Assembly: GCA_039583695.1 (NCBI GenBank)
Contig: JAVKSL010000010.1
Coordinates: 1-61,005, forward strand
Direction: 5' to 3'
Source: JAVKSL01 sp039583695
GTDB taxonomy: Bacteria > Actinomycetota > Acidimicrobiia > Acidimicrobiales > JAJPHD01
Length of the DNA stretch: 61,005 nt
Shown: piece by piece, positions 7,291 through 16,538 of the stretch
How positions within the stretch are numbered: position 1 is the stretch's first letter
How the letters are laid out: each line of letters starts with the position of its first letter
Notes under the pieces: model-generated
Database searches by the model: none
What the model saw: the letters and a program-made list of their open reading frames with translations, nothing else
What the model was told of the DNA's origin: nothing
Made by a program: the position numbers and the translations under genes

Positions 7291-7965
7291 ATGTGCGTCA
7301 GCGGCAACCCCGGCCCAACCCTCCTCTACGATGTCGCACCGCCCTTCGAGATCGACATCGAGCCCGTCGACGCGGTCACAGTTACCACGGTCATGGACAA
7401 CGTGAGCGACATTTTCATGCCGGATCAGGGCCTGGCCAAGCGCTTTGGGCCAGGTGTGCTGGGTGAACACCTCAGGCCGGCGGTGACGATGCAAGCCGGT
7501 GATGTGTTCGAGGTCCCGCTGGCCGAACACGGATTCTCCGCTCTGGTGGAGATCACCAAGGGAGGCTGTCGACACCGTGTGCTGTTCGACGCGGGTACTA
7601 GCCCCGACGGCGTGGTCGACAATATGCGCCTCTTGGGCATCGATCCCTCAACCCTTGAGGCCATCGTGTGCAGCCATGGCCACTTCGATCACACAACGGG
7701 TATCGACGGCCTCATCCGCACCCTGGGACGAGCGAATCTACCGGTGCTCATCCATCCGCACTTCTGGTGGCGCCGGCGGGTCCTGCTTCCCGGTCGGGTC
7801 GAGTCGCACATACGGTTGCCCACGCTTGGCCCTACCTACACTACACGCAGGGATATACCCTACTTCGGGCCCCGACAAGGACACGCAGGTGCTCATCAGC
7901 AGTTGGGGAGTGCCGGCCCCCGGCCCCGGCGACCAGTGGCCATCAGGCTCCGAGCGCCTCCCTGA
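7291..7965 (+). pseudogene. Truncated metallo-beta-lactamase-fold hydrolase
   Basis: From ATG 7291 the protein shows VTTVMDNVSDIFMPDQG, LVEITKGGCRHRVLFDAGTSPDG, IVCSHGHFDHTTGIDGLI (the HxHxDH zinc motif) and LPVLIHPHFWWRRRVLLPGR. This is the N-terminal half of the MBL family related to dihydropterin/aminobenzene-phosphate synthase-like hydrolases, usually about 300 aa or more. After LPT near 7820 homology stops and the frame runs into proline/arginine-rich sequence, so the second metal-ligand half is gone. The frame is open further upstream (to 6979) but without family sequence. Likely a deletion remnant. Confidence 0.65.
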
Positions 7966-8155
7966 GCGGCGCTGGATCGTGATACGCGTCCATGCATTCG
8001 ATCTTGCCGTCGCAACGTACCATGCGGCCGCCTTTGGTGGTCGCTTCGAAAGTCCACGCTCCAGCAATTTTGCCGCTCAGCGCCCACGGTTCAATGCCGA
8101 ACGTCAGTGTAGAATCACTGCGGAGCTGGAAACCGCCAGCAGATGGCATCGACAA
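7943..8155 (-). CDS. Small protein or C-terminal remnant of unknown function
   Basis: 70 aa. From about residue 11 the sequence looks like real protein: LTFGIEPWALSGKIAGAWTFEA, then GGRMVRCDGKIECMDAYHDPAPLREALG. I do not recognise the family. It overlaps the end of the alpha/beta hydrolase by 41 nt in another frame, so the true start is probably inside, or this is the tail of a gene that lost its 5' part at the junction with the broken MBL gene. Confidence 0.35.
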   Translation of the reverse strand: MSMPSAGGFQLRSDSTLTFGIEPWALSGKIAGAWTFEATTKGGRMVRCDGKIECMDAYHDPAPLREALGA

Positions 8156-8882
8156 CTTCGTGGGGCCGCGTCATCGTCGGAACGTGTCCGACGCCATGGA
8201 GCACGATCAGCTCGGCGTCGGGAAGAAGCTGGGAGAGGGTGCGGGCGTATTCGAGGGGAGCGATGGCATCCGCTGCACCGTGGACGATCAGCGTGGGAAC
8301 AGTGATCTTCGAAGGGTCGCTCGTAGGAGCGTCCTGCCACATCTCCAACAGTCGGGCCGCCTGCTCGGGCTCGGCGCGCAGCAGGATGTCGCGGCCCCAC
8401 CTGCGCAGGTGATCGCTGTCCGGCTCAGGCACACAGCGCTCTATGAAGGCATTCACCGTCTTTGGGTAATCAGCCCGCGATGCGGCGGCGAGCATGGCAC
8501 GGCGGTCGTTGAACACCGCTTCGGCCGGATCGACCAGCACCAGACCGCTAAACCGCTCGGGATTGCGCTCGAGCGCCAGCTGGGCGATTGGGCCCCCCAT
8601 GGACTCGCCGGCCAGCACGCACTGCTGGACGTCGAACGTATCCAACAGGCCGATGATGTCGTCGACCATTGTGTCCGCGGTGATGAGGCCGGGGTCGACT
8701 GGTGACTCGCCCGACCCGCGGTGATCGTAGGAGATGCAGCGCCACCCAGCCGCGGTGAGCAATTCGAACGGCTGCTCCCATAGCTCCCAGTTGCCGGTCC
8801 ACCCGCCGGTTGCGAGCAGCGTACGGTGACCGTCTCCGAAGCTGACGGCGTGGAGGCGGACGCCATTGACCCTGAGGAACAC
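8115..8882 (-). CDS. Alpha/beta hydrolase
   Basis: About 255 aa from GTG 8882, where the product begins VFLRVNGVRLHAVSFGDG as the family does; ATG 8933 would add 17 unlikely residues. ATGGWTGNWELWEQPFELL gives the oxyanion-hole region, ISYDHRGSGESP the strand before it, GESMGGP the nucleophile elbow (GxSxG), PTLIVHGAADAIAPLEYA the Asp segment, and HGVGHVPTMTRP the catalytic His. The substrate is unknown. The gene stands alone on the minus strand, 3' of csoR. Confidence 0.85.
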   Translation of the reverse strand: MFLRVNGVRLHAVSFGDGHRTLLATGGWTGNWELWEQPFELLTAAGWRCISYDHRGSGESPVDPGLITADTMVDDIIGLLDTFDVQQCVLAGESMGGPIAQLALERNPERFSGLVLVDPAEAVFNDRRAMLAAASRADYPKTVNAFIERCVPEPDSDHLRRWGRDILLRAEPEQAARLLEMWQDAPTSDPSKITVPTLIVHGAADAIAPLEYARTLSQLLPDAELIVLHGVGHVPTMTRPHEVVDAICWRFPAPQ

Positions 8883-9046
8883 GATGGTATTTCTACACCC
8901 AGCTAGGCATTGCAGTCCGGCGGCCCCTGGCATGCCCGGCGTTGGACGGCTTGTGTTGTATCAGGGAGCCAGTAAACCCATCGTTGCCACCGCTTGGAGG
9001 ATCGCGGCGCGCGCCGAGCTCGCAGTGGTCTGTGCTGTCGAGGTCG

Positions 9047-9385
9047 TCATGGGCTCCCGGGTTCCCCGATGGTCATGGTGTCGACCTCGAGCACGTCGGC
9101 CAGGCGGCGGAAGTCGGTCAAGCTGGCGTTGAACTGCAGCGCCTCGATGAGCTCATCGATCTTCTCCCGGCCCTTGCCGGTCTGGATCGCCTCGGCCACG
9201 CAAGTCTCGAGGTGGTTGCGCAGCAGGATCCGGTTGACCTTCTCGAGGGAGGCCTGGAGCGCCGCGACCTGCTTCATAAGCTCTGGGCAGTATCGCTCGG
9301 CCTCTATCATCCCGAGCACGGCGTCGAGGTGCCCGCGCACGGTCTTCAGCCGGATCAGGGCGTCTCGCTTGTAGCTCTCGATCAT
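9047..9385 (-). CDS. csoR: CsoR-family copper-sensing repressor
   Basis: 112 aa, all-helical metal-sensitive repressor (DUF156). ATG 9385 has GGGAGG just upstream. Residues Cys33, His58 and Cys62 match the spacing of the Cu(I) ligands in M. tuberculosis CsoR (Cys36, His61, Cys65). VRGHLDAVLGMIE and LLRNHLETCVAEAI are typical. In this family Cu(I) binding releases the repressor from a GC-rich palindrome; one lies at 9415-9431, so it is probably self-regulated. No copper ATPase or chaperone is next to it, so its other targets are elsewhere. A nickel/cobalt or persulfide sensor is less likely given the C-H-C set. Confidence 0.9.
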   Translation of the reverse strand: MIESYKRDALIRLKTVRGHLDAVLGMIEAERYCPELMKQVAALQASLEKVNRILLRNHLETCVAEAIQTGKGREKIDELIEALQFNASLTDFRRLADVLEVDTMTIGEPGSP

Positions 9386-9414
9386 CTCGCCTCCCTTCAG
9401 CGAGTGTACTGTCC

Positions 9415-9431
9415 CCCCACCTAGGGTGGGG
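9415..9431. promoter_or_regulatory. Palindrome upstream of csoR, probable CsoR operator
   Basis: CCCCACC-TAG-GGTGGGG: 7-bp perfect arms, 3-bp centre, 30 bp upstream of the csoR start in the divergent csoR/smc region. G/C-run palindromes are typical of CsoR-type operators. Confidence 0.5.
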
Positions 9432-9512
9432 TGACGTCCCACCACTGCTGCCAGAGCGTGCCCGGCGGCGAAGGCCCCATGTGGGCGCCACATGGCGTAG
9501 CGTGGGGGCGCC

Positions 9513-12500
9513 GTGTACTTGAAGACGCTGACGCTCAAGGGCTTCAAGTCCTTTGCCGAGACGACAGTGCTCGACCTCGAGCCAGGCATCACCGCGATCG
9601 TCGGTCCGAACGGGAGCGGAAAATCCAACGTGGTCGATGCGGTGGCCTGGGTGCTGGGGGCGCAGGGCCCGAGCGCTCTGCGATCCCAGAAGATGGAGGA
9701 TGTCATCTTTGCCGGGTCAGGGCGGCGTCCGGCCCTGGGCCGGGCCGAGGTGTCTCTCACCATCGACAACTCGGATGGACGGCTGCCGATCGGATTCGCC
9801 GAGGTAACCGTGAGCCGGACTCTATGGCGTTCGGGGGAGAGCGAGTACGCCATCAACGGGAGTGCCTGCCGCCTGCTCGACATCTCCGAGCTCTTGTCGG
9901 ACTCTGGGGTAGGGCGCAGCCAGCACGTAATCGTGAGCCAGGGCGGCCTTGAAGGGATACTTTCGGCCCGCCCCGAGGAACGCCGGCTCATGATCGAAGA
10001 AGCCGCCGGGATCCTGAAGTTCCGCCGCCGTCGAGAGCGCACCGAGCGCCGGATAGCGGCGACCGCGGGCGACCTAGCTCGCTTGGAGGATCTGGTGCGC
10101 GAGGTCCGCTCCCAGCTTCGCCCACTCCAGCGCCAGGCAGACGCGGCGGCACGTCACGATGGCCTGGTCGCCGAGAGTCTGGCAATCCGGGCGTTTCTGG
10201 CAGGTCAGGAGCTAAGGGAGGCCCAGACGGCGGCGAACGCAGCCCAGGCGAGATGTGACCGAGCCGAAGCTCGCCTCAGCACGCTGAGACAGGAAATGGA
10301 GGCTCTTGATGAGCAGATCCGCGTGGCCGAGGCAGCCCTCAGCGCGGAGCCCGTCGGTGAGCACGATGTCGTGATCGGCGCCCTCGACCGCCTCCGGGAG
10401 CGGGCGAGGGGGCTCGCTGCGTTGGTGGGGGAGCGGCAGCGATCTCTGGGGCGCTCGCTGGAGACATTGGTCGATGAGAGTGTGGTGGCAGCGCTCCTCG
10501 GGGAGGAGGCGAGCATTCGAGCCGATCTTGAGGATGTTGGGCTGGCGGGGGGGTCGTTGCAGGAAGAGAGGGACGGCCTCGAGGCGCTGGAGGCCGCTCT
10601 GGAGCGGGATCGCGACGGCGCAGAGCTTTGGGCCGTTGAGGCGCGAGGGATTCCAGAGGAGCTTCGGGCGATCGAGGAGCAGCGGACGTCCATCAGGGTC
10701 AATCTCGGCGAGCTGCGGGGTCGGCGGGGGGCGATGAGTGCCGCCTTGGAGCGTGACAGGGCCGAGCTGAGCAGGACTCAAGGCATCTGGAGCGCCCTTC
10801 GAGTGCGAGTGTCCGAGTTGACCAATGTCCTCGAATCCCAGCAAGGGGTTCTCGATGAGGGCGAGCGTGAAGGTCTGCAAGTGGCGAGAGCGCTGGCTGA
10901 GGCAAAGGCCGACCAGGATGCCTCCGAACATCGTGTCACGCTGGCGACTGCAGCGGTTCGGGTGTCAGAGACGGACCTGCAGACCTGGCGAGCCCGTGCG
11001 GACGCCCTGGCAATGGCTCTGGATGAGCTTCGGACACGTGGTGGCGCCGGTCACCTCGCCGGGTCGCAAGGCCTGCTGGGGATTCTCGCCGAGCTGGTGG
11101 TTGTGGATCATGGTTGGGAAGCGGCCTTCGAGTCCGCCCTTGGCGGCGCCAGTGCGTCAGTGGTCTTCGAGGATGGTCGGCGCGCTGTGGCGGCACTCGA
11201 GCAATTGGTCGCGGAGCACGCCAGCGGCTTGGTGATCACCGCCTCCGGGGAGGAGGCGGGCAGCGGATCGCAGCCGCACGGAGGGCCATGGCCCCGAATA
11301 CCTGGCCAGGGAGAGCTTCTGGAGCACGTGAGCGCTGCGAACCCTGTGGTCAGCACCATCGTGGCAAGCTTGCTTACACCGGTTGTGACCGTGGAGGGCA
11401 ACTGGCGCAATGCATTGGACCTGGCGCTCGCCCATCCGTGGACGCTATTCGTGACCCGAGATGGCGACCGATTCGGACCGGACGGCTGGCGGGTTGGGGA
11501 CGCAGGCCTGGGTGCCACTGGGGCCGCCCTCGACGACGCACGATCCCATGCCATGGTGGCGGCCGGGCTGCTTGCCGACGCTCAGGCTGCTCTGACGTGC
11601 ATAACATCTGAGCTGGCCAAGGTCAGCCAACGTGTCTCTGAGCTGGCCCGCGAGCGAGACTCGAGCGCCTCCCGGCTTGCAAGGTCAAAGGCCGCGCTCG
11701 CGCAGGCCGAGTCCGAACGCGCACGGGCGGTCTCCGAGGCGGCGACACTTGGTGAGAGCGTGGAGCTGCTGCTTGGACGAGTCGAGCAGGATTCAGTGGA
11801 GCTTTCCGAGGTGGAGGGCCTCCTGGCTGCGGCAGAGCGCCAGACGGCCGCCGACGCCGAGCGCGACCGGGTTAGGAGTGAGACCCTGCGGCGCTTGGAT
11901 GAACGGACTGCGGAGCTGAGGGCCAGACGCCAGAACTTCGAGGTGCGCTCGGCCGCGTTGGAGGAACGACGATCCATGTTGTCACGGCGACTTGCCGAGA
12001 TCGAGCAGCGAGTGGCCCGAACCGTGACGGCCGTCGAAGGTGCTGCGCACCGTCGCCAGAGCATCGAACGAGCGGAGATGGTGGCGGGAAGGCTTGCCCT
12101 GGTGGTTCGAGTAGCCCAGGAACGCATCGAAAGCGAGCTCTCGCGCTTGGGCGAGGAGCGAGCCCGCAAGGTCGTTCGCCATGACGAGAGATCGGCCAGG
12201 CTGCGACGGCTGCGCACTGACCGCGTGGCGCTGGACGGCAAGCTGACTGAGGCTCAGCGTCAGGCGCACAACGCCGATCTGGCTCAGGCCGAGGCAAGGT
12301 TTCGATGCCATGCGGCTGTCGAGGCCGTGCGGGTAGGTCTGGAAGTCGAGCCAGAGGTTGCCCTGACAGCCAGCTGCCCAGATCTTCCAGCCGGTGTCTC
12401 ACCAGAGCAGCGCGCTGTGGGTCTGGATCGCGAGTTGCGCCTGGCGGGACCCGTCAACCCGCTGGCCACCGCAGAGCTGGAGGTCGTGAAGCAGCGGTCT

Positions 12501-13046
12501 GAACTGCTCGACTCTCAGCTCGCCGACATCCAAGCTGCCAGGTCGGAGCTGACCAAGCTCCTCCGAGCCATCGACACCGAGATGGTAGGGGTGTTCGCCA
12601 CGGCCTTCCAGGATGTGGCCAGGCACTTTTCTCACATTTTTGGTGCCTTGTTCGCCGGTGGCGAAGGCACACTCTGTCTCACGGATCCGGACAACCTCCT
12701 CGAGACAGGAATAGAGGTCATGGCTCGGCCGGCAGGCAAGCGGGTCCGCACGATCTCGCTCCTCTCCGGAGGTGAGAGGTCACTGGTTGCGCTGGCGTTC
12801 CTGTTCGCGGTCTTCCGGAGCCGTCCGTCGCCTTTTTACATCTTGGACGAGGTCGAGGCCGCGCTGGATGATGTGAACCTGCAGCGCTTCTTGGACCTGA
12901 TCCACGAGTTTCGCACGGATGCCCAGCTCATCATCGTGTCTCACCAGCGGCGAACGATGGAGGTTGCCGACTGGTTGTACGGAGTCAGCATGGCATCGGG
13001 CGCATCTTCCCGGGTGGTCAGCGAGCGCACCGCCTCGTCGCCCTAG
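9513..13046 (+). CDS. smc: Chromosome segregation protein SMC
   Basis: 1177 aa, normal for bacterial SMC. It forms a ring-shaped ATPase dimer that, with ScpA/ScpB, compacts and separates chromosomes. Walker A GPNGSGKSN is near residue 32. Two coiled-coil arms (about 170-510 and 660-1000) flank a hinge at about 516-650 (starting GSQGLLGILAEL). The C-terminal head has signature LLSGGERSLVALAF (about 1083) and Walker B FYILDEVEAALDD (about 1107). Start GTG 9513 gives MYLKTLTLKGFKSFAE, the standard N-terminus. It starts the smc-ftsY-ffh run and is divergent from csoR. Confidence 0.97.
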   Translation: MYLKTLTLKGFKSFAETTVLDLEPGITAIVGPNGSGKSNVVDAVAWVLGAQGPSALRSQKMEDVIFAGSGRRPALGRAEVSLTIDNSDGRLPIGFAEVTVSRTLWRSGESEYAINGSACRLLDISELLSDSGVGRSQHVIVSQGGLEGILSARPEERRLMIEEAAGILKFRRRRERTERRIAATAGDLARLEDLVREVRSQLRPLQRQADAAARHDGLVAESLAIRAFLAGQELREAQTAANAAQARCDRAEARLSTLRQEMEALDEQIRVAEAALSAEPVGEHDVVIGALDRLRERARGLAALVGERQRSLGRSLETLVDESVVAALLGEEASIRADLEDVGLAGGSLQEERDGLEALEAALERDRDGAELWAVEARGIPEELRAIEEQRTSIRVNLGELRGRRGAMSAALERDRAELSRTQGIWSALRVRVSELTNVLESQQGVLDEGEREGLQVARALAEAKADQDASEHRVTLATAAVRVSETDLQTWRARADALAMALDELRTRGGAGHLAGSQGLLGILAELVVVDHGWEAAFESALGGASASVVFEDGRRAVAALEQLVAEHASGLVITASGEEAGSGSQPHGGPWPRIPGQGELLEHVSAANPVVSTIVASLLTPVVTVEGNWRNALDLALAHPWTLFVTRDGDRFGPDGWRVGDAGLGATGAALDDARSHAMVAAGLLADAQAALTCITSELAKVSQRVSELARERDSSASRLARSKAALAQAESERARAVSEAATLGESVELLLGRVEQDSVELSEVEGLLAAAERQTAADAERDRVRSETLRRLDERTAELRARRQNFEVRSAALEERRSMLSRRLAEIEQRVARTVTAVEGAAHRRQSIERAEMVAGRLALVVRVAQERIESELSRLGEERARKVVRHDERSARLRRLRTDRVALDGKLTEAQRQAHNADLAQAEARFRCHAAVEAVRVGLEVEPEVALTASCPDLPAGVSPEQRAVGLDRELRLAGPVNPLATAELEVVKQRSELLDSQLADIQAARSELTKLLRAIDTEMVGVFATAFQDVARHFSHIFGALFAGGEGTLCLTDPDNLLETGIEVMARPAGKRVRTISLLSGGERSLVALAFLFAVFRSRPSPFYILDEVEAALDDVNLQRFLDLIHEFRTDAQLIIVSHQRRTMEVADWLYGVSMASGASSRVVSERTASSP

Positions 13047-13058
13047 GCTGCGGATTCG

Positions 13059-14303
13059 ATGATCCCCGTCCTCGTAACGCTGTCGATCCTGATGCTCTTC
13101 TTGGTGCTGGTGGGGGCATCCACGGCAGTCACCATTGGGCGCCGGCGGCGGGGGCGGCGACGGGAAGACGAGGCCACCCCCATCGCAGATGGCAAGCCAC
13201 CACCATCGCGGCTGGATAAGCTGCCCCCGGGCCGAGGCCTCGAAACCGAGGAGTTCGATCCTGACCTGATAGCCCGGGTCGAGGAGGCCTTTGCGTCGCC
13301 CGTCCTCGATGCTCCGCCAGCACCGACCGCTGCGCCCGAGATCCCGCCACGGCCGGAGCCTGCGCCACGGCCGGAGCCTGCGCGGGAGCCCGCGCCCACT
13401 CTCGGCCCCCCTCGCTTGCGGGACCGACTGGGCAAGGCGAGGGCGTTGTTGTCTGGGCGCATTGGAGCAGTTGCGGGTAAGACGCGTATCGACGCATCGA
13501 GCTGGGAGGACCTGGAGGAGGCGTTGGTCCTGGCTGACGTGGGCGTGGCCCGGACGGCTGCGATGGTCGACCGACTGCGAGTTAGGGTCAAGGGTGGCCA
13601 GATCCGCACTGCGGAGGAGCTGATAGCGGGCCTGAAGGCTGACCTCAAGGTGGACATGGCCAAAGGGGACCACGCTCTTCACAGGGTGCCAGGCCCGGTG
13701 AATGTCTGGCTGTTCGTGGGCGTTAACGGCGTGGGTAAGACCACGACGATCGGCAAGGTGGCCATGAGGGAGATGGCTGCTGGGCGTAGCGTGGTGATGG
13801 CGGCAGGCGACACGTTTCGGGCTGCTGCAGCCGAGCAGCTCGGACTATGGGCCGAGCGGGTTGGGGCCGAGCTAGTGAGGGGCGCTGAAGGCGGAGACCC
13901 CGGGTCGGTCGTCTTCGATGCGGTCCAACGAGCAGCCGCACGAGGCGCTGACCTGGTGCTGGCCGACACGGCCGGGCGCCTCCACACCAAGGTCAACCTC
14001 ATGGAGGAGCTGAAGAAAGTCCGTCGCATAGCTGAGCGACCCCCCGGCCAGCTCAGCGAGGTGCTGCTGGTCATCGACGCCACCACGGGTCAGAACGGCC
14101 TGATTCAAGCGCGCCAGTTCACCGAGGCCGTGGGGGTCACCGGCATAGTGCTGACCAAGCTGGATGGCACCGCCAAGGGCGGGATCGTCCTCGCCATACA
14201 AGCTGAGCTCGGCCTGCCAATCAAGCTGGTCGGTTTGGGGGAGACCGCTGACGATCTCATCGACTTCGACCCCGACGATTTCGTGGACGCCCTGTTCGAT
14301 TGA
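13059..14303 (+). CDS. ftsY: Signal recognition particle receptor FtsY
   Basis: 414 aa. The N-terminus is a membrane segment (residues about 4-24), then a basic stretch and a Pro/Glu/Ala-rich linker with a doubled 18-nt repeat (about 87-107). The NG GTPase domain follows: G1 GVNGVGKTTTIGK (about 220), DTAGRLHTKVNLMEEL (about 302), TKLDGTAKGG (about 366). It docks the SRP-ribosome complex at the membrane by pairing its GTPase with Ffh, which is the next gene. Twelve bases after smc. Confidence 0.96.
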   Translation: MIPVLVTLSILMLFLVLVGASTAVTIGRRRRGRRREDEATPIADGKPPPSRLDKLPPGRGLETEEFDPDLIARVEEAFASPVLDAPPAPTAAPEIPPRPEPAPRPEPAREPAPTLGPPRLRDRLGKARALLSGRIGAVAGKTRIDASSWEDLEEALVLADVGVARTAAMVDRLRVRVKGGQIRTAEELIAGLKADLKVDMAKGDHALHRVPGPVNVWLFVGVNGVGKTTTIGKVAMREMAAGRSVVMAAGDTFRAAAAEQLGLWAERVGAELVRGAEGGDPGSVVFDAVQRAAARGADLVLADTAGRLHTKVNLMEELKKVRRIAERPPGQLSEVLLVIDATTGQNGLIQARQFTEAVGVTGIVLTKLDGTAKGGIVLAIQAELGLPIKLVGLGETADDLIDFDPDDFVDALFD

Positions 14304-14392
14304 CCCTCGACAAGCCCCATTGAGACCCACACTGGCGGGGAGTCTTCCGTCCGGACGTGGGCGTTCAGGGACGGGGGCTAGTCTCGGGCCAC

Positions 14393-15763
14393 ATGTTCGA
14401 TTCGCTCACCGATCGCTTCGACGGAATCTTCGGCCGCCTGCGCGGACGGGGGCGATTGAGCGACGAGGACATCGATGCAGTGCTGCGCGAGATCCGCCTG
14501 GCGCTTCTCGAAGCAGACGTGAACCTCAACGTGGTGAAATCCCTGGTTGTCAGGATCCGAGAGCGCTGCGTCGGGGCCGAGCTCTCCAAGGCGCTCTCGC
14601 CCGCCCAGCAGGTGATCAAGATCGTCGACGAGGAGCTGACGGGCGTGCTCGGCGGCCAGGCCCTGCGTATCACCTACGCCTCCGCCCCACCGACTGTTGT
14701 GCTGCTCGCCGGCCTTCAAGGATCGGGCAAGACCACTGCGTCAGCCAAGCTTGCCAAGTGGTTCAAGTCCCAGGGCCGCCAACCAATGCTGATTGGCGCC
14801 GACCTGCAGCGCCCGGCGGCCGTCGAGCAACTTCGGGTGCTCGGAGCTCAGGCGGGCGTGCCTGTCTGGAGTGAGAGCACCGACCCGGTCTCGGTGGCGA
14901 CTGCGGGGCTGGCTGAGGCCCGGCGCCGGGGTCGGGATGTGGTCATCGTGGACACGGCTGGACGCCTGTCCATCGACGCCGCCCTCATGGACGAGGTTCG
15001 CAGGATCTCTGAGGCCGTGCATCCCAAGTACACGTTCTTGGTCGTCGACGCCATGACCGGCCAGGATGCCGTGAACACTGCCCAGGCATTTCACGCCACC
15101 CTCGAGCTGGACGGGGTGATACTTTCCAAGCTGGATGGCGACGCCCGGGGTGGCGCAGCCCTGTCGGTGAAGGAGGTGCTGGGCAAGCCAGTCGCCTTCG
15201 CGTCCACTGGCGAGAAGCTTGGTGACTTCGATGCCTTCTACCCGGATCGGATGGCCAGCCGGATCCTGGGAATGGGTGACATGCTCACCCTCATCGAAAC
15301 TGCCGAGCGCCACTACGACCAGGACGTGGCGGTCAAGACCGCGTCGCGGCTCCAAGAGGGCCGCTTCACTTTGGAGGACCTGGTGGAGCAGATGGCACAG
15401 ATGAAGAAGATGGGGCCACTCAAGGGACTGCTTGGTATGATGCCAGGGCTACCCAAGGAGCTGCGCGACGCCGACATCGATGAGCGTGAGCTGGGTAGGG
15501 TGGAGGCCATCATCTCGTCGATGACCCCCGAGGAACGTCGGCAGCCATCGATTGTGAAGGCTTCCCGACGTCTCCGGATCGCGAACGGGAGTGGTACCAG
15601 CATCACAGATGTCAACAAGCTTCTCAAGCAGTTCGAGGAGATGCAGCGAATGATGAGGTCTGTAGGCATCATGGGCGGATCCAACAGGGGCAAGCGCAAG
15701 GGTAAACGGGGAGGCCGGGTCACGACCCCGCTCGGCGACCTTTCGTCGTTCAGGGGATCATGA
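14393..15763 (+). CDS. ffh: Signal recognition particle protein Ffh
   Basis: 456 aa from ATG 14393 (MFDSLTDRFDGIFGRLRGRG), the usual start; the frame is open further upstream without homology. N domain, then G domain with GLQGSGKTTASAKLA (about 106), DTAGRLSIDAALMDE (about 186) and SKLDGDARGG (about 244). The methionine-rich M domain (about 330-440) has MAQMKKMGPLKGLLGMMPG and the RNA-binding segment RRLRIANGSGTS. It binds 4.5S RNA and signal peptides. Basic tail GKRKGKRGGR. Confidence 0.97.
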   Translation: MFDSLTDRFDGIFGRLRGRGRLSDEDIDAVLREIRLALLEADVNLNVVKSLVVRIRERCVGAELSKALSPAQQVIKIVDEELTGVLGGQALRITYASAPPTVVLLAGLQGSGKTTASAKLAKWFKSQGRQPMLIGADLQRPAAVEQLRVLGAQAGVPVWSESTDPVSVATAGLAEARRRGRDVVIVDTAGRLSIDAALMDEVRRISEAVHPKYTFLVVDAMTGQDAVNTAQAFHATLELDGVILSKLDGDARGGAALSVKEVLGKPVAFASTGEKLGDFDAFYPDRMASRILGMGDMLTLIETAERHYDQDVAVKTASRLQEGRFTLEDLVEQMAQMKKMGPLKGLLGMMPGLPKELRDADIDERELGRVEAIISSMTPEERRQPSIVKASRRLRIANGSGTSITDVNKLLKQFEEMQRMMRSVGIMGGSNRGKRKGKRGGRVTTPLGDLSSFRGS

Positions 15764-15782
15764 CAATCAAGGAGTGCTTGAC

Positions 15783-16070
15783 GTGGCCGTAAAGCTCCGC
15801 CTCATGCGGATGGGCAAGAAGAAGCAGCCGACCTACCGGGTGGTGGCGGCCGACAGCCGCGCGCCCCGCAACGGGAAGTTCATCGAGATCCTGGGGACCT
15901 ACGCGCCGAGGGCGGAGCCTTCAGTGGTGAAGATCGACAACGCCAGGGCTCTTCATTGGCTGTCGGAGGGGGCGCAGCCCACCGAGACTGTCGAGAAGCT
16001 CTTGAAGATCTCCGGGGCCTGGCAGGAGTTTGGCGATCTCCGGGCGGCTAGGGCGGCAGCGCGCCAGTGA
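15783..16070 (+). CDS. rpsP: 30S ribosomal protein S16
   Basis: 95 aa. GTG 15783 (MAVKLRLMRMGKKKQPTYRVV) has AAGGAG 8 nt upstream and is preferred to the earlier in-frame GTG 15774. AADSRAPRNGKFIEILGTY is the family signature. A small-subunit assembly protein. It overlaps the start of khpA by 4 nt. Confidence 0.96.
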   Translation: MAVKLRLMRMGKKKQPTYRVVAADSRAPRNGKFIEILGTYAPRAEPSVVKIDNARALHWLSEGAQPTETVEKLLKISGAWQEFGDLRAARAAARQ

Positions 16071-16477
16071 GCGAGCGAGCCGTGGGCGCCTTGGGCAGCC
16101 AGGACGGCGAGCCGGAAGAGGAGGAGGACCTCGGCGAGGACGACCCCCAGGGCCACCCCGAGGACGACCCCAGCGAGGACGACGAGGACGACGACGACGA
16201 CGACGACGAGGACGACGAGGACGGCAACCGCGTGGCTGGCGGGACTCCATTGGCGGTGCTCGACTATGTGGTGCGCTCGATCGTGGACGAGCCGGAGTCT
16301 GTCTTCATCGAGGTCGACCAGCGCCGGGGACGGACGGAGCTGACGGTGAGCGTTGCGCAGTCAGACACCGGCAAGGTCATCGGCCGGCGGGGTCACGTGA
16401 TTCAGGCCATTCGCACCCTGGTACGAGCTGCCGGGGCACGAGACGGCGTCGACGTCTCGGTCGAGATCGCGGACTGA
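16067..16477 (+). CDS. khpA: KH-domain RNA-binding protein KhpA with long acidic N-terminal extension
   Basis: 136 aa; the family (YlqC/KhpA) is normally about 75-80 aa. Residues about 60-136 form the KH domain: LDYVVRSIVDEPESVFIEV, VSVAQSDTGKVIGRRGHVIQAIRTLVRAAG with the GxxG loop GRRG. Residues 15-54 are almost all Asp and Glu, from a GAC/GAG-rich DNA run at about 16116-16222. ATG 16067 overlaps the rpsP stop, so the extension seems to be translated. Elsewhere KhpA pairs with KhpB/Jag and binds many RNAs. Position between rpsP and rimM is standard. Confidence 0.9.
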   Translation: MSERAVGALGSQDGEPEEEEDLGEDDPQGHPEDDPSEDDEDDDDDDDEDDEDGNRVAGGTPLAVLDYVVRSIVDEPESVFIEVDQRRGRTELTVSVAQSDTGKVIGRRGHVIQAIRTLVRAAGARDGVDVSVEIAD

Positions 16478-16538
16478 GCGCCCGTGTGGGGTCTCGCCGC
16501 CACCCTGCTCGGTCTGGTCCGGTACGGGCGCTGACCTG

